Positions 8,368 through 18,747 of a stretch of DNA of 51,606 nucleotides are shown here, one piece after another. How positions within the stretch are numbered: the stretch's first letter is position 1; every line of letters starts with the position of its first letter. A program made the translations under genes and the position numbers. This stretch comes from Mesostigma viride (lineage: Eukaryota > Streptophyta > Mesostigmatophyceae > Mesostigmatales > Mesostigmataceae): NCBI GenBank assembly GCA_009746045.1, contig RPFO01001024.1, positions 1 through 51,606 of the forward strand. Direction: 5' to 3'. Under the pieces are notes generated by a model. That model worked only from the letters and a program-made list of their open reading frames with translations. It searched no databases and was not told the DNA's origin.

Positions 8368-9692
8368 CTAGAGCTTATGCAGGGTTTTATACTCCTGCAG
8401 CAGGCGACTACACCCATCTAGCTCACTCTCCGTATACCAGACCTTATCTACCTCACTACGAGCATACATCCACTTCACCTTATACTGGCGCTGGGTACCG
8501 CGGCCCTTTTTGATATCTCTATGGGCCACGATACCCTCTACCTCATCCTCTACCTCACCAGTATCCGGATTATGCTCTAAAGGGGCAGGGGCTAATTCTC
8601 TACCAGCGAACGTGCTCTGATGATAGAGCTTCAGCTGGCTTCTATGAAAGGTGCGCGAGTGGGTCTGCCAAGAGGTAGGAATATCTATCTCATACAGGAA
8701 ATTACCTACTCTAGACAACACACGGAAGGGTCCTAAGAAGGCGGGCCTAAGTTTCACTTTCAGTTCAGCTTCGAACTTATGAGCGAAGCGGCCAACACGG
8801 GGGCCTTCTACTAAGACTAAATCTCCTATTTCTATCTCAGGTGCTCTTCTATCTAATGAGGCACGCAACCTAGCAAGGTATTTGGCCTGCGCCCTATGGT
8901 ACCCTGCAATAGCGTTGTCGTGTGCATTCTTCATCTTGTCTAATAACGCCTGCACACCTTCTACAGTATCCCGGGACACATCATCCTTGTCCCTTAAAGG
9001 ACTAGCTAAGAGAGAGGTAGGGGTAAGAGGTTGTCTACCAGTATCTAGGAAGAAGGGCGTATAACCATGCGCAGCCTGAGGGCAGTTGTTAAGGGAAAAC
9101 TCTACCAAACATAGATAATCCTCCCAATCACTCCCAGAGCCATTCACATAGTGACGCAGAGCTTCTTCCACTACCCTATTCAAACGTTCTACTAAATGAG
9201 ACGAAGAGGAGTGGTAGGCAGTACCGAAGGTGACCTTGGTACCGATAGCAGCGAAGAACTGCTGCCAAAAATCAGAAGTAAATAACTTATCCTTATCACG
9301 AATAAACTGCCTACTCAAACCATGATATCTATATACGTTATTAAGGTATAGGCGTGCGCAATCGCGTGCGGTGAGTTCTAAGGGACACGGCACGAGATGA
9401 CACATACGAGTAAAACGATCTACAAAAACAAGGATCTGGGCGTTACCTCTATCATTCTTCCTAAAAGGTCCTACAAAATCCATCATAATGGAGTCCCACG
9501 GCATGATGGGATCAGGTAAGGTCCTAGGCTCTGCTATCTGTCCTACATTGTTGGGTTTCATCTCCTGGCAAGATTGACAGGTTCTAACATACTCATCTAC
9601 ATCCTTTAAAAGGGAAGGCCAGTAGTAAGAGCGGGCTACTAGGTCCCGTACCCGTTTACCACCCTGATGAGCAGCTAAGTCATGCAACTCAA
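8368..9692 (-). pseudogene. Ty3/gypsy integrase with C-terminal chromodomain
   Basis: The reading frame runs 9801-8368, but codons from about 9692 upward derive from an inverted duplication. The part homologous to other integrases begins at ELHDLAAHQGG. It has the HHCC zinc domain (H..H then CQSCQ), a DD-E core (MMDFVGPF; FIRDKDKLF; SSSHLVERLNR with the catalytic Glu), a GPY-like region (LRPAFLGPFRVL) and a C-terminal chromodomain (VEGIVAHRDIKKGRG...YKVKW). Chromodomains of such integrases bind modified histones and steer insertion to heterochromatin. The break before the zinc domain separates it from its N-terminal piece at 9744-9959. Confidence 0.8.
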
Positions 9693-9753
9693 CTTGAGTT
9701 GCATGACTTAGCTGCTCATCAGGGTGGTAAACGGGTACGGGACCTAGTAGCCC
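9633..9753. repeat. Perfect 121-bp palindrome inside integrase
   Basis: Two 60-bp arms (9633-9692 and 9694-9753) are exact reverse complements around a single C at 9693. The low-coordinate arm is normal integrase coding sequence; the other is its inverted copy. This duplicates and inverts the start of the zinc domain and cuts the gene. Confidence 0.9.
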
Positions 9754-9959
9754 TCTGAGAGCAAGGAGGAGCGACAGATAGGAGGGACGTACAGGCGCCA
9801 TTGAGGGGGAGAATCTGCTATCTGCACATATAAAAATCCACCTACAAATTTACAAGGGTGCTTGCCTAATTGCTGGGGATGGGCAGAAATGGCAGCTAAT
9901 GCTTCCGGCTCAGTGGCCGTAAATCTACTAATAAGGCGTTCAAGATCAGATGTAGGCAT
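9744..9959 (-). pseudogene. Linker and N-terminal integrase fragment of gypsy element 1
   Basis: About 70 residues (ISRFTATEPEALAAISAHPQQ ... WRLYVPPICRSSLL) match the segment between RNase H and the integrase zinc domain in gypsy element 2 (ISRFTVTEEAALEAIRAHPQQ ... WRLYVPELCRAALL). The continuation into HELHD is lost at the palindrome at 9633-9753. Confidence 0.65.
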
Positions 9960-10036
9960 CGCAACAGAGGTATCCAGAACAGGTTTAAAGAGATCTCCTA
10001 CCGCCTTGCCAAAGAGAAGGGGAGGTCCTAGAGGGA

Positions 10037-10798
10037 CTATGTTTCATAAGACTTTCCTGACCTAGTCGCGACATGGCTAAGCGGTATAGAAATTTTATTT
10101 TTCCCCTCCCCCCCCACCGAGGCCACAGGAAGGGCCTCACACGGGAGAGAGAGTCCTACGTGAGAAAGGAGATCAGGCATGCGAACAGCTGTATGAAAGA
10201 GGTAGGCATAGGATTCATCATCAGGTAGTTCACCATACGGGGTTACACCCATAGTAGTAGGAACTAGAGTAGTATTGAGAACATCAAGGTCCTCGAAAAA
10301 GGAGTAATCTGCACGACGGGAGAGTGCATCTGGTACTATGTTATCTACACCCTTAACATACTGAAGTTTAAAAGGGGAAAACTGTGCTAAAAACTCCATC
10401 CAGCGCGCTTGACGAGGGGTAAGGTTGGGTTGTGAGAGAAGATGGGTAAGAGGACGGTGATCTGTCTGGATAACTAATCTATAAGGATCAATCTCACAGG
10501 GTTCATTCAGACAAACATCAAATTGAGCACCTTTAAGAAAGTGCTGCCACGCGTGGCAACAATACACCACAGCTAATAGTTCCTGCTGGTGTACGGGATA
10601 GTTACGCTCCGCAGGAAGCATTGTCCTAGAGATATACTCGATTGGCTGTAAGCCCTGACCCTGATCCTGGAGAAGGACGCCCCCTATAGCTACCTTGCTA
10701 GCATCTGTAGCTACAACAAAGGGTTTAGTAGTATCCGGTAGGATGAGTACGGGAGGGGAGAGGAGTAGGGATTTTAACACTGAAAAGCCGACTGACAT
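10037..10798 (-). pseudogene. RNase H domain of gypsy element 1
   Basis: The 253-codon frame starts at the RT-RNase H connection (VLILPDTTKPFVVATDASKVAIGG). It includes the RNase H catalytic region with VATDAS, QQELLAVVY, IQTDHRPL and VKGVDNIVPDALSRR. RNase H removes the RNA strand during reverse transcription. The preceding RT frame (10774-11223) overlaps it by 25 bp, so the domains are now in different frames. Confidence 0.8.
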
Positions 10799-11223
10799 TC
10801 ACTACTCCAAACAAAGGGGATATCCTTCTTTAATAGGTGATTAATAGGGGCTGCTATAGTTGCGAAACGCGGGATAAAACGCCTATAGTAAGAAGCAATT
10901 CCTAGAAAACTACGTACACCTTTAACGTCGGTAGGGGTAGGCCATTCCTGAATTGACTTAGTCTTATCCGGGTCGGTAGCAACCCCGGCATCTGACAGAA
11001 CGTGCCCTAAAAATGGGACACTCCTACCAGAGCGAACTTTAGCACGGCGCGCCCATAAAGAATTTTCAGCCATGATTTCTAGTACTTTCTTTAAATCACG
11101 TAGGTGCGTTTCAAAATCAGGAGAATAAATAAGGATATCATCTAAGTAAGCTTGAGCACAAGAACGGTCATGCTCAGATAAAGAAACAGAGGAGAAGGAA
11201 GGATCCTTTAAATCAGAGGACAC
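10774..11223 (-). pseudogene. RT palm/thumb part of gypsy element 1
   Basis: It contains AQAYLDDILIYS, the YxDD catalytic box (about 11136-11147), followed by the thumb/connection (VPFLGHVLS; GVRSFLGIASYYRRFIPRF). It is frameshifted from the upstream RT half, which ends at 11208, and from RNase H. Confidence 0.8.
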
Positions 11224-12218
11224 TTGAGGAGATGAGAATTTCCCATAACAGGTCTAAGCACTTCATTCATTAACATTTGGAAAGAGGCAGGAGAGTTACA
11301 GAGTCCCATAGCCGCTACTCTAAACTGGTAATGCCCAAAAGGGGTAGCAAAGGCGGTTTTGTGGCAATCCTCAGGAGCTATACGTAGTTGCCAAAAACCA
11401 TCCGCACAATCTAGTACTGTGAAACAGGTAGAACCTTTAACCTTATTAAATATATCATCAATACGAGGTAGAGGGTATTTAGACTTCACAGTAATATCGT
11501 TTAACTTCCTATAATCAGTAACTAGGCGAAACTTGCCATTTGGCTTAGGAACTAACAGGACACCAGCGGAGTAGGGGGAGTTACTAGGCTCTATCAATCC
11601 TGCTTCTAATAGTGATACTAAAATCTGTTTTAGTTCCTTTAATTCGGTAGGGCCCATTCTATACATCGGAGAGTGCGTAGGAACTGCACCGTCCTTGATA
11701 ACTACACGGTGTAAAACAGAACGAGGAGGAGGATAAGAAGGAGTCTTTTCTTCAAATACTTTTGAGGAATCTATCACAGCCATGTATCTTACTATTTCAT
11801 TTTCAGTAAATCCCACTCCTATTGTATCCACTGTATTTACATCTATATCCACACTATTATTAGTGATAGGTATCTCTTGTACTTCTAACTGAAGGAACAT
11901 ACATAATAGGTATCCATATTCCTTTAGTTCAGATCGCAATTCGTCATTGGACATTAATACTTCAGGTATAGGTCTCACAGGAGGATCAACAGGTGTAGGA
12001 GGAGTAATATCTACCAAGGATAAATTTTCTAATCTATAATGACGTTCCGGTACCCAGTAAGAGCTATCTGGAAACCAAATGACCATAGTATCATAATTAA
12101 TAGTAATCTTATTATCCTGGTGCCAATCTAATCCTAGTAATACATCAGCTGTAGTGATAGGGCCTATAGTGGCCGTCAGGTTGACCGTACGTCCTTGTAT
12201 GACCAGGGGAAGGGACAC
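11208..12218 (-). pseudogene. Protease tail and RT fingers/palm of gypsy element 1
   Basis: The N-terminal residues (ADVLLGLDWHQ) are the second conserved protease segment. RT follows: YRMGPTELKELK, LVTDYRKLN, CFTVLDCADGFWQLRI with a catalytic Asp, TPFGHYQFRVAAMGLCNSPASFQ. The frame leaves the conserved sequence just before the YLDD box, so a frameshift near 11215 splits RT. Confidence 0.8.
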
Positions 12219-12384
12219 CGTACCCGGGAATGACTGGTGCGACCGTCAGCATAATGACAGTGACAGTTTTTGTGTGAGGGGTAGGGACTAGTCCTAAACG
12301 CCTAACTAGGGCCTCGCTCACAAAGGAGCTAGCCGCACCGCTATCCACTAACACAGAGACATTCAAGAGTTCATCAGCATGCAA
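12145..12384 (-). pseudogene. Retropepsin catalytic half of gypsy element 1
   Basis: VLVDSGAASSFVSEALVRRLGLVPTPHT carries the DSGA active-site loop (about 12340-12355), close to the VDTGASTSFINEALVRRLG of gypsy element 2. The frame diverges after about 28 further residues; the rest of the domain continues in the overlapping frame at 11208-12218. Confidence 0.75.
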
Positions 12385-12540
12385 AAGGGGTCTACAACAG
12401 TATGAGGGACGGTTAAGCCACCATTCAAGAACATAAGAGGACGCACACGTAGTGGTAGGGATGATTCAGCTCCTACAGAGGTTATAAAAACAGGCAAGCA
12501 AAAATTATTATCTGGGGTACTATCTAAGGACCTGTCCAGG

Positions 12541-13464
12541 TTACCCCCGGCTGACAGGCCTACTGTTCCCCCTCCCCCCCAAATCCATAGGAACTAACCC
12601 CGAAGAAGACCCTGGCGGAAAAGCCACTGCTGGAGGGTCACGAGGGATTGAAGAGGGTGCGGGAGCCTGATTATCATAGGGGAACCCTGGGGATCCTGTC
12701 TGCACAGCATTCAGCCTACTAGGGGTAGCTGAAGGAATGCGTCCTGAAGTGGGACGAATAGGAGCACGCTGAGGGGTACGAGGAGGGCGAGCGTCGGGAT
12801 GAGGGGGAGCACCCGAAAGGAACTTGGGGCACTCACGTTTAAGATGACCTACTTCCTTACAATGATAGCAGGTGATATGAGAGACATCCAGAGCTGAAAG
12901 GTCAGTCACACAAATATCTAATTCTTCTACATAGGAGTTCTCCTCCTCAGGGGTAAGGCTAATATTATTAATACGGGAACGGGTAGGAAGAGAAGGCGTG
13001 GAGAAGAAATCTGCTACTCGTAAAAGATGCTGGCGCACATGCTTGAGGGGCAGGTCAGTAAAACGGTAGGCAGAGAACTGGCGCTTGACTTCACGCAATA
13101 AGGGTCTACTGAGGCCCTGAAGGAAGCGGGCACGTACTTCTGCGCCCGACAAATCCCTAATTCGTACCATCTGGGCATCAAACTCTTTCATATATTCTTT
13201 GAAGGATTTGGTACCCTGCTGCAAGGTACCAAAGGATAATCTATCCTGCCAATCTGCATCGGGAGGGACTAAATGGTTCTCTAAACGCTTGAACAATTCT
13301 GCTACAGAGTTTGGGTAGGCATGAGAGGCAAGAGACTCACACTGGATGAGGTTAGCAAGCTCAGGAGTAATGCAGGTAGTAAGATAATGAGGAACTAGTA
13401 CAGCATCAGAGAGGCGCCACCTATTGTGGTTCTGCCAGGACTCTGTGTTCTGGGTGAGCAACAT
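12541..13464 (-). CDS. Gag capsid/nucleocapsid part of gypsy element 1
   Basis: The 307 codons contain a Ty3/gypsy gag capsid region (FGTLQQGTKSFKEYMKEFDAQ; VRARFLQGLSR) and a CCHC zinc knuckle CYHCKEVGHLKREC (about 12828-12871) of nucleocapsid type. A Pro/Arg/Ser-rich tail ends at 12541. The frame is open upstream of 13464 to about 13520 with gag-like residues, so the start is by frameshift from the 14287-13395 frame, not at the first in-frame Met. Gag packages element RNA in cytoplasmic particles. Confidence 0.7.
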   Translation of the reverse strand: MLLTQNTESWQNHNRWRLSDAVLVPHYLTTCITPELANLIQCESLASHAYPNSVAELFKRLENHLVPPDADWQDRLSFGTLQQGTKSFKEYMKEFDAQMVRIRDLSGAEVRARFLQGLSRPLLREVKRQFSAYRFTDLPLKHVRQHLLRVADFFSTPSLPTRSRINNISLTPEEENSYVEELDICVTDLSALDVSHITCYHCKEVGHLKRECPKFLSGAPPHPDARPPRTPQRAPIRPTSGRIPSATPSRLNAVQTGSPGFPYDNQAPAPSSIPRDPPAVAFPPGSSSGLVPMDLGGRGNSRPVSRG

Positions 13465-14287
13465 AATGAAGGTGAAAAACTGTTGAGGGGTAGACTTGAC
13501 ATCCAGCTTAGGAAGGTTGGCAAAGAGGGGAAGAGCAGGGGCTTAGGGGGATTAGAAGAATCAGTTTTTCCCATAGGGCCACTATCTTCCACTGCTACAT
13601 AAGCGGGATAGAAGGAAGGGATAGGAAAAGTCTTGGGTAGGGGTCTAGAGGGAGCCACCGTTTCAGGATGGTGCCCATAGGAGAAGGGAACAGTATATTG
13701 CTCACGAAGAGAGGAGTAGGCAAAATGATCATAATTCCTATCATCTAGGGGCATGGTACTGAAATCATTATTAACTTCTAAATCAGCCACACGGGTAGGG
13801 ACCTGGGCAGCCTCATAGGCCGTCTCAGGGTAGGACCAGGAAGCAGGTGGGTAAAAGGGAACTGCACTAGGGCGCCCAGAAGGGCCGACAGGGGCCGAGG
13901 TACGACCCGTGTTAATGGCAGGCATTGAAGGCACAGGGTGGGAAGGAGGCCTAGAAGCATTGTTAGTGAGTGAGGACCTGCTGGAGGGGTGAGCCAAGGT
14001 TGCAGAAGGGGCAGGGGCCTGGTTCACAGCAAAAGAAGGTTCATCACTAAATCTGACTTGTGAAATACGTTGTTCATAGGTAGGTGGGGTAATTGAGGGA
14101 CGACGGCGACCACCAGCAACAGGAGAAGGAGGTGAGGTACGCAGAATACCTTGAGGGGTAAGATGGTGTACCGTTTCCAAGGAGTCCCGTCGGTTACCAC
14201 GAGTATTGTTATTGTTATTATTATTAGTAGTGTATTATTATTATTATTGGTAGGTATAGGCGACATATCTCCACCCACTGGATCCAT
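13395..14287 (-). pseudogene. Gag N-terminal region of gypsy element 1
   Basis: An ATG at 14287 begins a frame encoding MDPVGGDMSPIP and an Asn run, produced by the ATT/GTT microsatellite at 14205-14255. The sequence continues in another frame (14180-13395), rich in Pro, Ser and Thr and without secondary-structure signatures. Real gag capsid sequence follows in the 13464 frame. The microsatellite is the likely site of the first frame change. Confidence 0.5.
14205..14255. repeat. ATT/GTT trinucleotide microsatellite
   Basis: An impure TTA/TTG run encodes Asn on the minus strand near the gag start. Length changes here could explain the adjacent frame change. Confidence 0.8.
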
Positions 14288-14376
14288 CTTTAATTACGTA
14301 AAGGAATAGGAATCTAGAAGAAAGCACAAAAGAAAAAGGAAAAACCTTGAAGGTCTGAAGCAAGAACAAATTAAAA

Positions 14377-14622
14377 TCAATCCTTTTTAACAACAGTAAT
14401 GGATAGGGAACCAAACTCCAAAGTGAGAGGAGTATCTGAAGCAGATGCAGATGCAGCCCGTTTAGGGGGAGAAGAAGGAGGGGTAGCAAAGACTAGAGCT
14501 TCTACGGGAGGACGACCATGAGGAATAGGGCGTACATGCAGGCCTAAATCTGTTTGGCTATGATCTATAAGGAACTGCTGAGCTTCTTCGAAGGACATAA
14601 ATTTCTTATACCTAATTACGTT
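14377..14622 (-). pseudogene. Viroplasmin / RNase H1 N-domain ORF, C-terminal half
   Basis: VIRYKKFMSFEEAQQFLIDH is the second half of the RNase H1 N-terminal (caulimovirus viroplasmin-like) fold, which binds RNA-DNA hybrids or dsRNA. A Pro/Ser/Ala tail follows and the ORF ends in VVKKD at 14377, some 90 bp before the gag ATG. The first half is at 16624-16770 in the same frame, separated by the SDR insertion. Hybrid binding would suit reverse transcription; that role is inferred. Confidence 0.7.
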
Positions 14623-16623
14623 CATACACCCGTTTGCTCACCATAGTCACCAGCATCTTTGTTAAAACAATAAGTAGATGCATATAGACAGGTAGCGGTT
14701 ACAGAACCGCTATTAAGAACTCCATAGGCATGGCTCGCGATTACCCGCGCAGACCAGGCCACCAAAGAGGGTGGGTGGGTGGGACAAGAAAAAAGACCAC
14801 AACAATGTCACTACGCCGCCAAAGTAGTCAAACTGCACTAGCACGGGGCTGACATCAGCAACCGAGCTTAACTTAACATGTCAACCTGAGAATGTAGCGA
14901 CACCTACCGTACCACAAAAACAACAACCAATCAAATACCCTTTCCGAAAGGTTCTAATTATCATTCGACATACCGGTTCAACAAACCCGGCCCTGTCAAA
15001 CTTTAAGCATAAGATTGTTTCGAGATTGTAGTACAATAGGGCCACTGCCCCTACTAACAATTCCAGGTCGCCAGCCATTAGCCAAATCCGGTTACATCTG
15101 CCAAACCCGCCCGGTTCAGCCGACCATCCAGGCGGCTTCCGTGAGCGGCCTTATTCCCCGCCTCACTTCGAGAAACTCTTTTCAAAGAAATCCGATTCAT
15201 ACACCCGTTTGCTCACCATAGTCACCAGCATCTTTGTTAAAACAATAAGTAGATGCATATAGACAGGTAGCGGTTACAGAACCGCTATTAAGAACTCCAT
15301 AGGCATGGCTCGCGATTACCCAACCTCCCCTTCCTGGCCCTCCGGTCCGCTAAAGAAGCACCATTTCCTTTCCCGTCAAAAGCTGTCCTGTCGCGATGGG
15401 CGCTCTCCGTTGCCAGAAAACAGATTTAATTCCCAGCGACTGTGAATGCACAAAAATTCATGCACTGTCGATCGACACAGCTCGCATTTTTGACCCCACT
15501 CGGGGGCCCCCGCTGACCTCGTTGCCGACCTCTTCTCTGGTCCGCTAAGGGGTGCTGTCGCGGGACACAAAGTCAAAGCAAAAGCTGCTGACTGGCACCG
15601 CTGATTCCAGCCGACGCCCAGTTTTACAACTTTTTTGAAGAGCAACCAACTTAGTGCCGAGCACATAAACACTCCTTCCGTACAAAACAATGGAAATACC
15701 ACTGAATACGAAATCAAGTTGATTTTCAGCCCTTGCCTCCTGCGCCAAGGCTCCGTGTCCCACAACGGTGACTTAAATTTTTTACCCCCCCGAGCCGCGA
15801 CGGCCCTCAAGCCAAGCCCAACCCGGAATGCAAGCATTTCCAGGTACGAGACAACTCAAAGGCAGGCCAGCCTGCCGACAGCCCAACCCGAGGCGCAAGC
15901 ATCCCCAGGTACGGAACCATCAAGCAAGCTAGCCCTTGTCCAACCCGGCCAGCTGGCCGTTTCTTTCAAACAAACCAGCCATTAATTAAATAATGCATCA
16001 GCCCCCGCTTCGCATTTAAACCCCGATCACCCGGACATTAATTCCGGGCCAGTGGCAGCCATGAATCCCAACCGCCTTAAGCAGCCAGGGATCATGGATG
16101 CCGGAAATTTGGTTAACAAATTTTAGCCCCGCACCCATGCTGAGCGCAAGGCTGGTGAGGCACTTCTTGTACCGCCATAGCCTCAGCCGTCGGCGCTCAG
16201 CCAACGTTTACAAGAAAAAAGACCACAACAATGTCACTACGCCGCCAAAGTAGTCAAACTGCACTAGCACGGGGCTGACATCAGCAACCGAGCTTAACTT
16301 AACATGTCAACCTGAGAATGTAGCGACACCTACCGTACCACAAAAACAACAACCAATCAAATACCCTTTCCGAAAGGTTCTAATTATCATTCGACATACC
16401 GGTTCAACAAACCCGGCCCTGTCAAACTTTAAGCATAAGATTGTTTCGAGATTGTAGTACAATAGGGCCACTGCCCCTACTAACAATTCCAGGTCGCCAG
16501 CCATTAGCCAAATCCGGTTACATCTGCCAAACCCGCCCGGTTCAGCCGACCATCCAGGCGGCTTCCGTGAGCGGCCTTATTCCCCGCCTCACTTCGAGAA
16601 ACTCTTTTCAAAGAAATCCGATT
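14623..16623 (-). mobile_element. SDR mini-element, family 2, inserted in gypsy element 1
   Basis: On the minus strand: A1 16623-16210 (414 bp), internal 16209-15322, B1 15321-15198 (124 bp), A2 15197-14784, spacer 14783-14747 (37 bp), B2 14746-14623. A copies lie exactly 1426 bp apart and B copies exactly 575 bp apart. Family resemblance to the 1344-3310 element is visible at the A end (GCGGCCT..TT..CCCGC ... TTCAAAGAA.CCGAT) and in B (ACCAGCATCTT..TTAAAACA). No coding capacity was found. It splits the viroplasmin-like ORF. Removing exactly this interval keeps the ORF in frame, so no target bases were duplicated apart from a TT shared by both ends. Confidence 0.8.
14769..14783 (+). other. 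G-quadruplex motif in SDR spacer (family 2)
   Basis: GGGTGGGTGGGTGGG on the plus strand, directly abutting the A2 repeat, as in both family-1 copies. Confidence 0.75.
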
Positions 16624-16770
16624 GTATACACGATTCTGAACGATCTTCCTAGCGTCGGACCAAGAAAGGAAAATGGAGGACCATTGAGGCGTAATCACTA
16701 CGTAATATTTAGCTAGACTATTATCGCTAGAAGAATGGGAAGGAGCAGTAAAAGATCGCCGCTGGCTCAT
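16624..16770 (-). pseudogene. Viroplasmin / RNase H1 N-domain ORF, N-terminal half
   Basis: The ATG at 16770 opens MSQRRSFTAPSHSS, followed by KYYVVITPQWSSIFLSWSDA. The motif (K/R)(F/Y)YVV...GI(F/Y)..W..A/C is the start of the RNase H1 N-terminal fold. The complete ORF before insertion would have been about 132 residues. It sits between the LTR and gag, an unusual place for this domain in Ty3/gypsy elements. Confidence 0.7.
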
Positions 16771-17142
16771 GTTAACGCACCTGGTAGGTCTTGAGTAGTC
16801 AAATGAGGAGAACGAGGAGAAGGCGACTTATCTCGGGTGTCTGAAACCGAACCAGATTGACGACGCACGCAGGGACGAGGTTTCCAGCGCCAGGTGGTCG
16901 TAAGTATCCGGTTTCAAGAATTCTGCGTCCGGCGATGGGTCGTCTAAATACAAAGCAGGCAAGATGCAGAAAAAGTGTAATCTACGAGACGCTAGCCGTC
17001 TCTCTATCGTCGAACCAAAACCATCACCTGTCTACGGCAATAAACAACCTTTCTAAGGAAAACAAAACGAGGAAAAGGAGCTATCTATAAAAGGATTTTC
17101 CGCTTCGAGCAGGTCTATCTTCTAGGCAGGGCGTGTCCTGAA
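16771..17142. other. Leader of gypsy element 1
   Basis: No convincing ORF lies here. By position it is 5' leader between the LTR and the viroplasmin-like ORF. An A-rich stretch lies at 17030-17090. Confidence 0.4.
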
Positions 17143-17466
17143 TCAGGCAGCACTACCCCCCAGCTCGCAGGCGACCCGCCCATTACCTGTCAAGTAGGTG
17201 TCGTCTTCATTTTCCCAGCCGCGGAAGGGTTGATTCAATGACGTATGTTGCAAAGGATCGTCGTCTCGCTCTCTATCTAAACTACCTCCGAGTCCATTGT
17301 TACGCCGCAAGCCTCGGCCGCCACCTCTACCTCTACCTGTCCTGATGCTACCTAGACTAGTAAGGCCGCTTCTATTTACACCCCTAGCGAAAGACGAACG
17401 AGACGAACCAGATCTCAATGCATTTACATATGTGCTACTGTAATATGCCATAGGCCATTTAACCAA
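17143..17466 (-). CDS. Possible short Arg/Gly-rich ORF in gypsy 1 leader
   Basis: The frame encodes 107 residues with a GRGRGGGRGLRR stretch, RGG-like and possibly RNA-binding. There is no homology I recognise and no copy in gypsy element 2 to confirm it. It may be chance. Confidence 0.2.
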   Translation of the reverse strand: MVKWPMAYYSSTYVNALRSGSSRSSFARGVNRSGLTSLGSIRTGRGRGGGRGLRRNNGLGGSLDRERDDDPLQHTSLNQPFRGWENEDDTYLTGNGRVACELGGSAA

Positions 17467-17867
17467 ACCCGTTTACTCCAGGAATAGAGGAAGGAAACAC
17501 AACTAAACTGCCGTGACCCAAGCTAATATGTGTTAATTCATTTAACACACGCCGAGTGACCACACAAGGAGTGGAACGTGCATAAATGGTCACCAACGGT
17601 CCAACAGGCTCGGGCCGACCTGGCCCTCGCCTGCAGAAACACAGAAACACAGGCAGGTGCACAGATGCACGCCGGTCCACTACATTCTACCGAAGGATAA
17701 GGACCACTAATAAAGTACGCGGCGCGGCGCCCAAAGGCACCCAATATACCACAGTACTTTTACGAGGACAATCATGTCCCAGCTAGAACTACACGTAAAC
17801 CTAGGAACAGCCGAGGCCAAGGACCTAATTTACGTCCGTAACTACAACGAATTGTTACGCGACGTAA

Positions 17868-18293
17868 CATCTCGTCCTCGGACCAATTTCACCTAGGTCT
17901 GCCACCAAGCTGGCAAGAGGCGCCGACATGGCGCCGACCTTCCAGAGAATTAACTCCGAAACATGCAGTCCACACAAGATCCTCGGGTCGACATCGATCC
18001 TCGCCAGGCTACAGAATCCACGCATGAGTACACTATCTCAACCAGCTATAAAGTACGCAGCGCGGCGCGACTGCACCGGCCCCTAGAAGATCGCATACAT
18101 CAACCTAGGCCCAAAATAACTGGTCCGAATCACACAAACTATCATAGTTCCATACAAAAGTCCTGACCAAGAGACAATTCCCAAATTAAGTCCCAAAATG
18201 AGTCCCAAAGTCCTACGGACTATGACAACATGCAAGCCAAAATACATAATTTATTCCATTGTTGCGCCCGTTCCAAGGGTCGGGCACGCAACA
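17868..18293 (-). repeat. Probable 5' LTR (U3 side) of gypsy element 1
   Basis: On the minus strand it starts TGTTGCGTGCCC at 18293 and resembles, in the same order, the LTR at 42347-42025: ATGGAATAAATTA after the opening hairpin, CCAAAATAACT blocks, and TCGTCCTCGGACCAATTT at the far end. The opening bases form a hairpin (TGTTGCG pairing CGCAACA). The flank above 18293 has no polypurine tract, as expected for a 5' LTR. The inner boundary may extend to about 17470 but could not be matched. Confidence 0.6.
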
Positions 18294-18503
18294 CTTGTGC
18301 ATTGAAATTATGGCTGGCTCACGTGTAGAGCGACTAGATGACCTAGACGGTGGGGCCGGAAACAACATGCTTGATCAGGGCGTGTGTTTCGAGCCTAACT
18401 GGCCGGGAGTGTCTAGTGGTGAGCACCATTGCTGCGATCGCTCTCCCATGCCATTTACGAGGAAAATTATACCCGCAAATGGAAAACCACTGAAAAGGTC
18501 TAG
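18294..18503. other. Spacer between gypsy 1 LTR and Penelope element
   Basis: No gene seen. It may hold the 3' end of the Penelope element, which cannot be delimited without another complete copy. Confidence 0.3.
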
Positions 18504-18747
18504 CTAGTCAGTGATCACGTTAGCCATGCCATGATTCCAAACGTCCAAGAACTGCACACGGTGCAAAGGCAAAAAGCCGGAGGACAGCACTTTCAAATGT
18601 GCGGCGGGAACCAAAAGCCCGCGTATGCCAGAAAAACATCGATCGTGTTGCTGCAGCGACGCGACGATGTGGACAACGAATCCAGTGCCAAACTCGGAAC
18701 GGCCGCAAAGGAGATCTGGCATCACAGGGTTCAGATGTGCGGAGATA

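Larger units (their letters stand above)
7600..18293 (-). mobile_element. Ty3/gypsy chromovirus-type retrotransposon 1, decayed, no 3' LTR seen
   Basis: Read from 18293 downwards the order is LTR, viroplasmin-like ORF, gag with zinc knuckle, protease, RT, RNase H, integrase with chromodomain, and an extra ORF. It is interrupted by an SDR element (14623-16623) and by a palindromic rearrangement in integrase (9633-9753), and it has several frameshifts. The pol region is AT-richer than gypsy element 2, although the two proteins are close in sequence. No polypurine tract or matching 3' LTR was found near 7600, so the 3' end is probably deleted. Confidence 0.75.
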
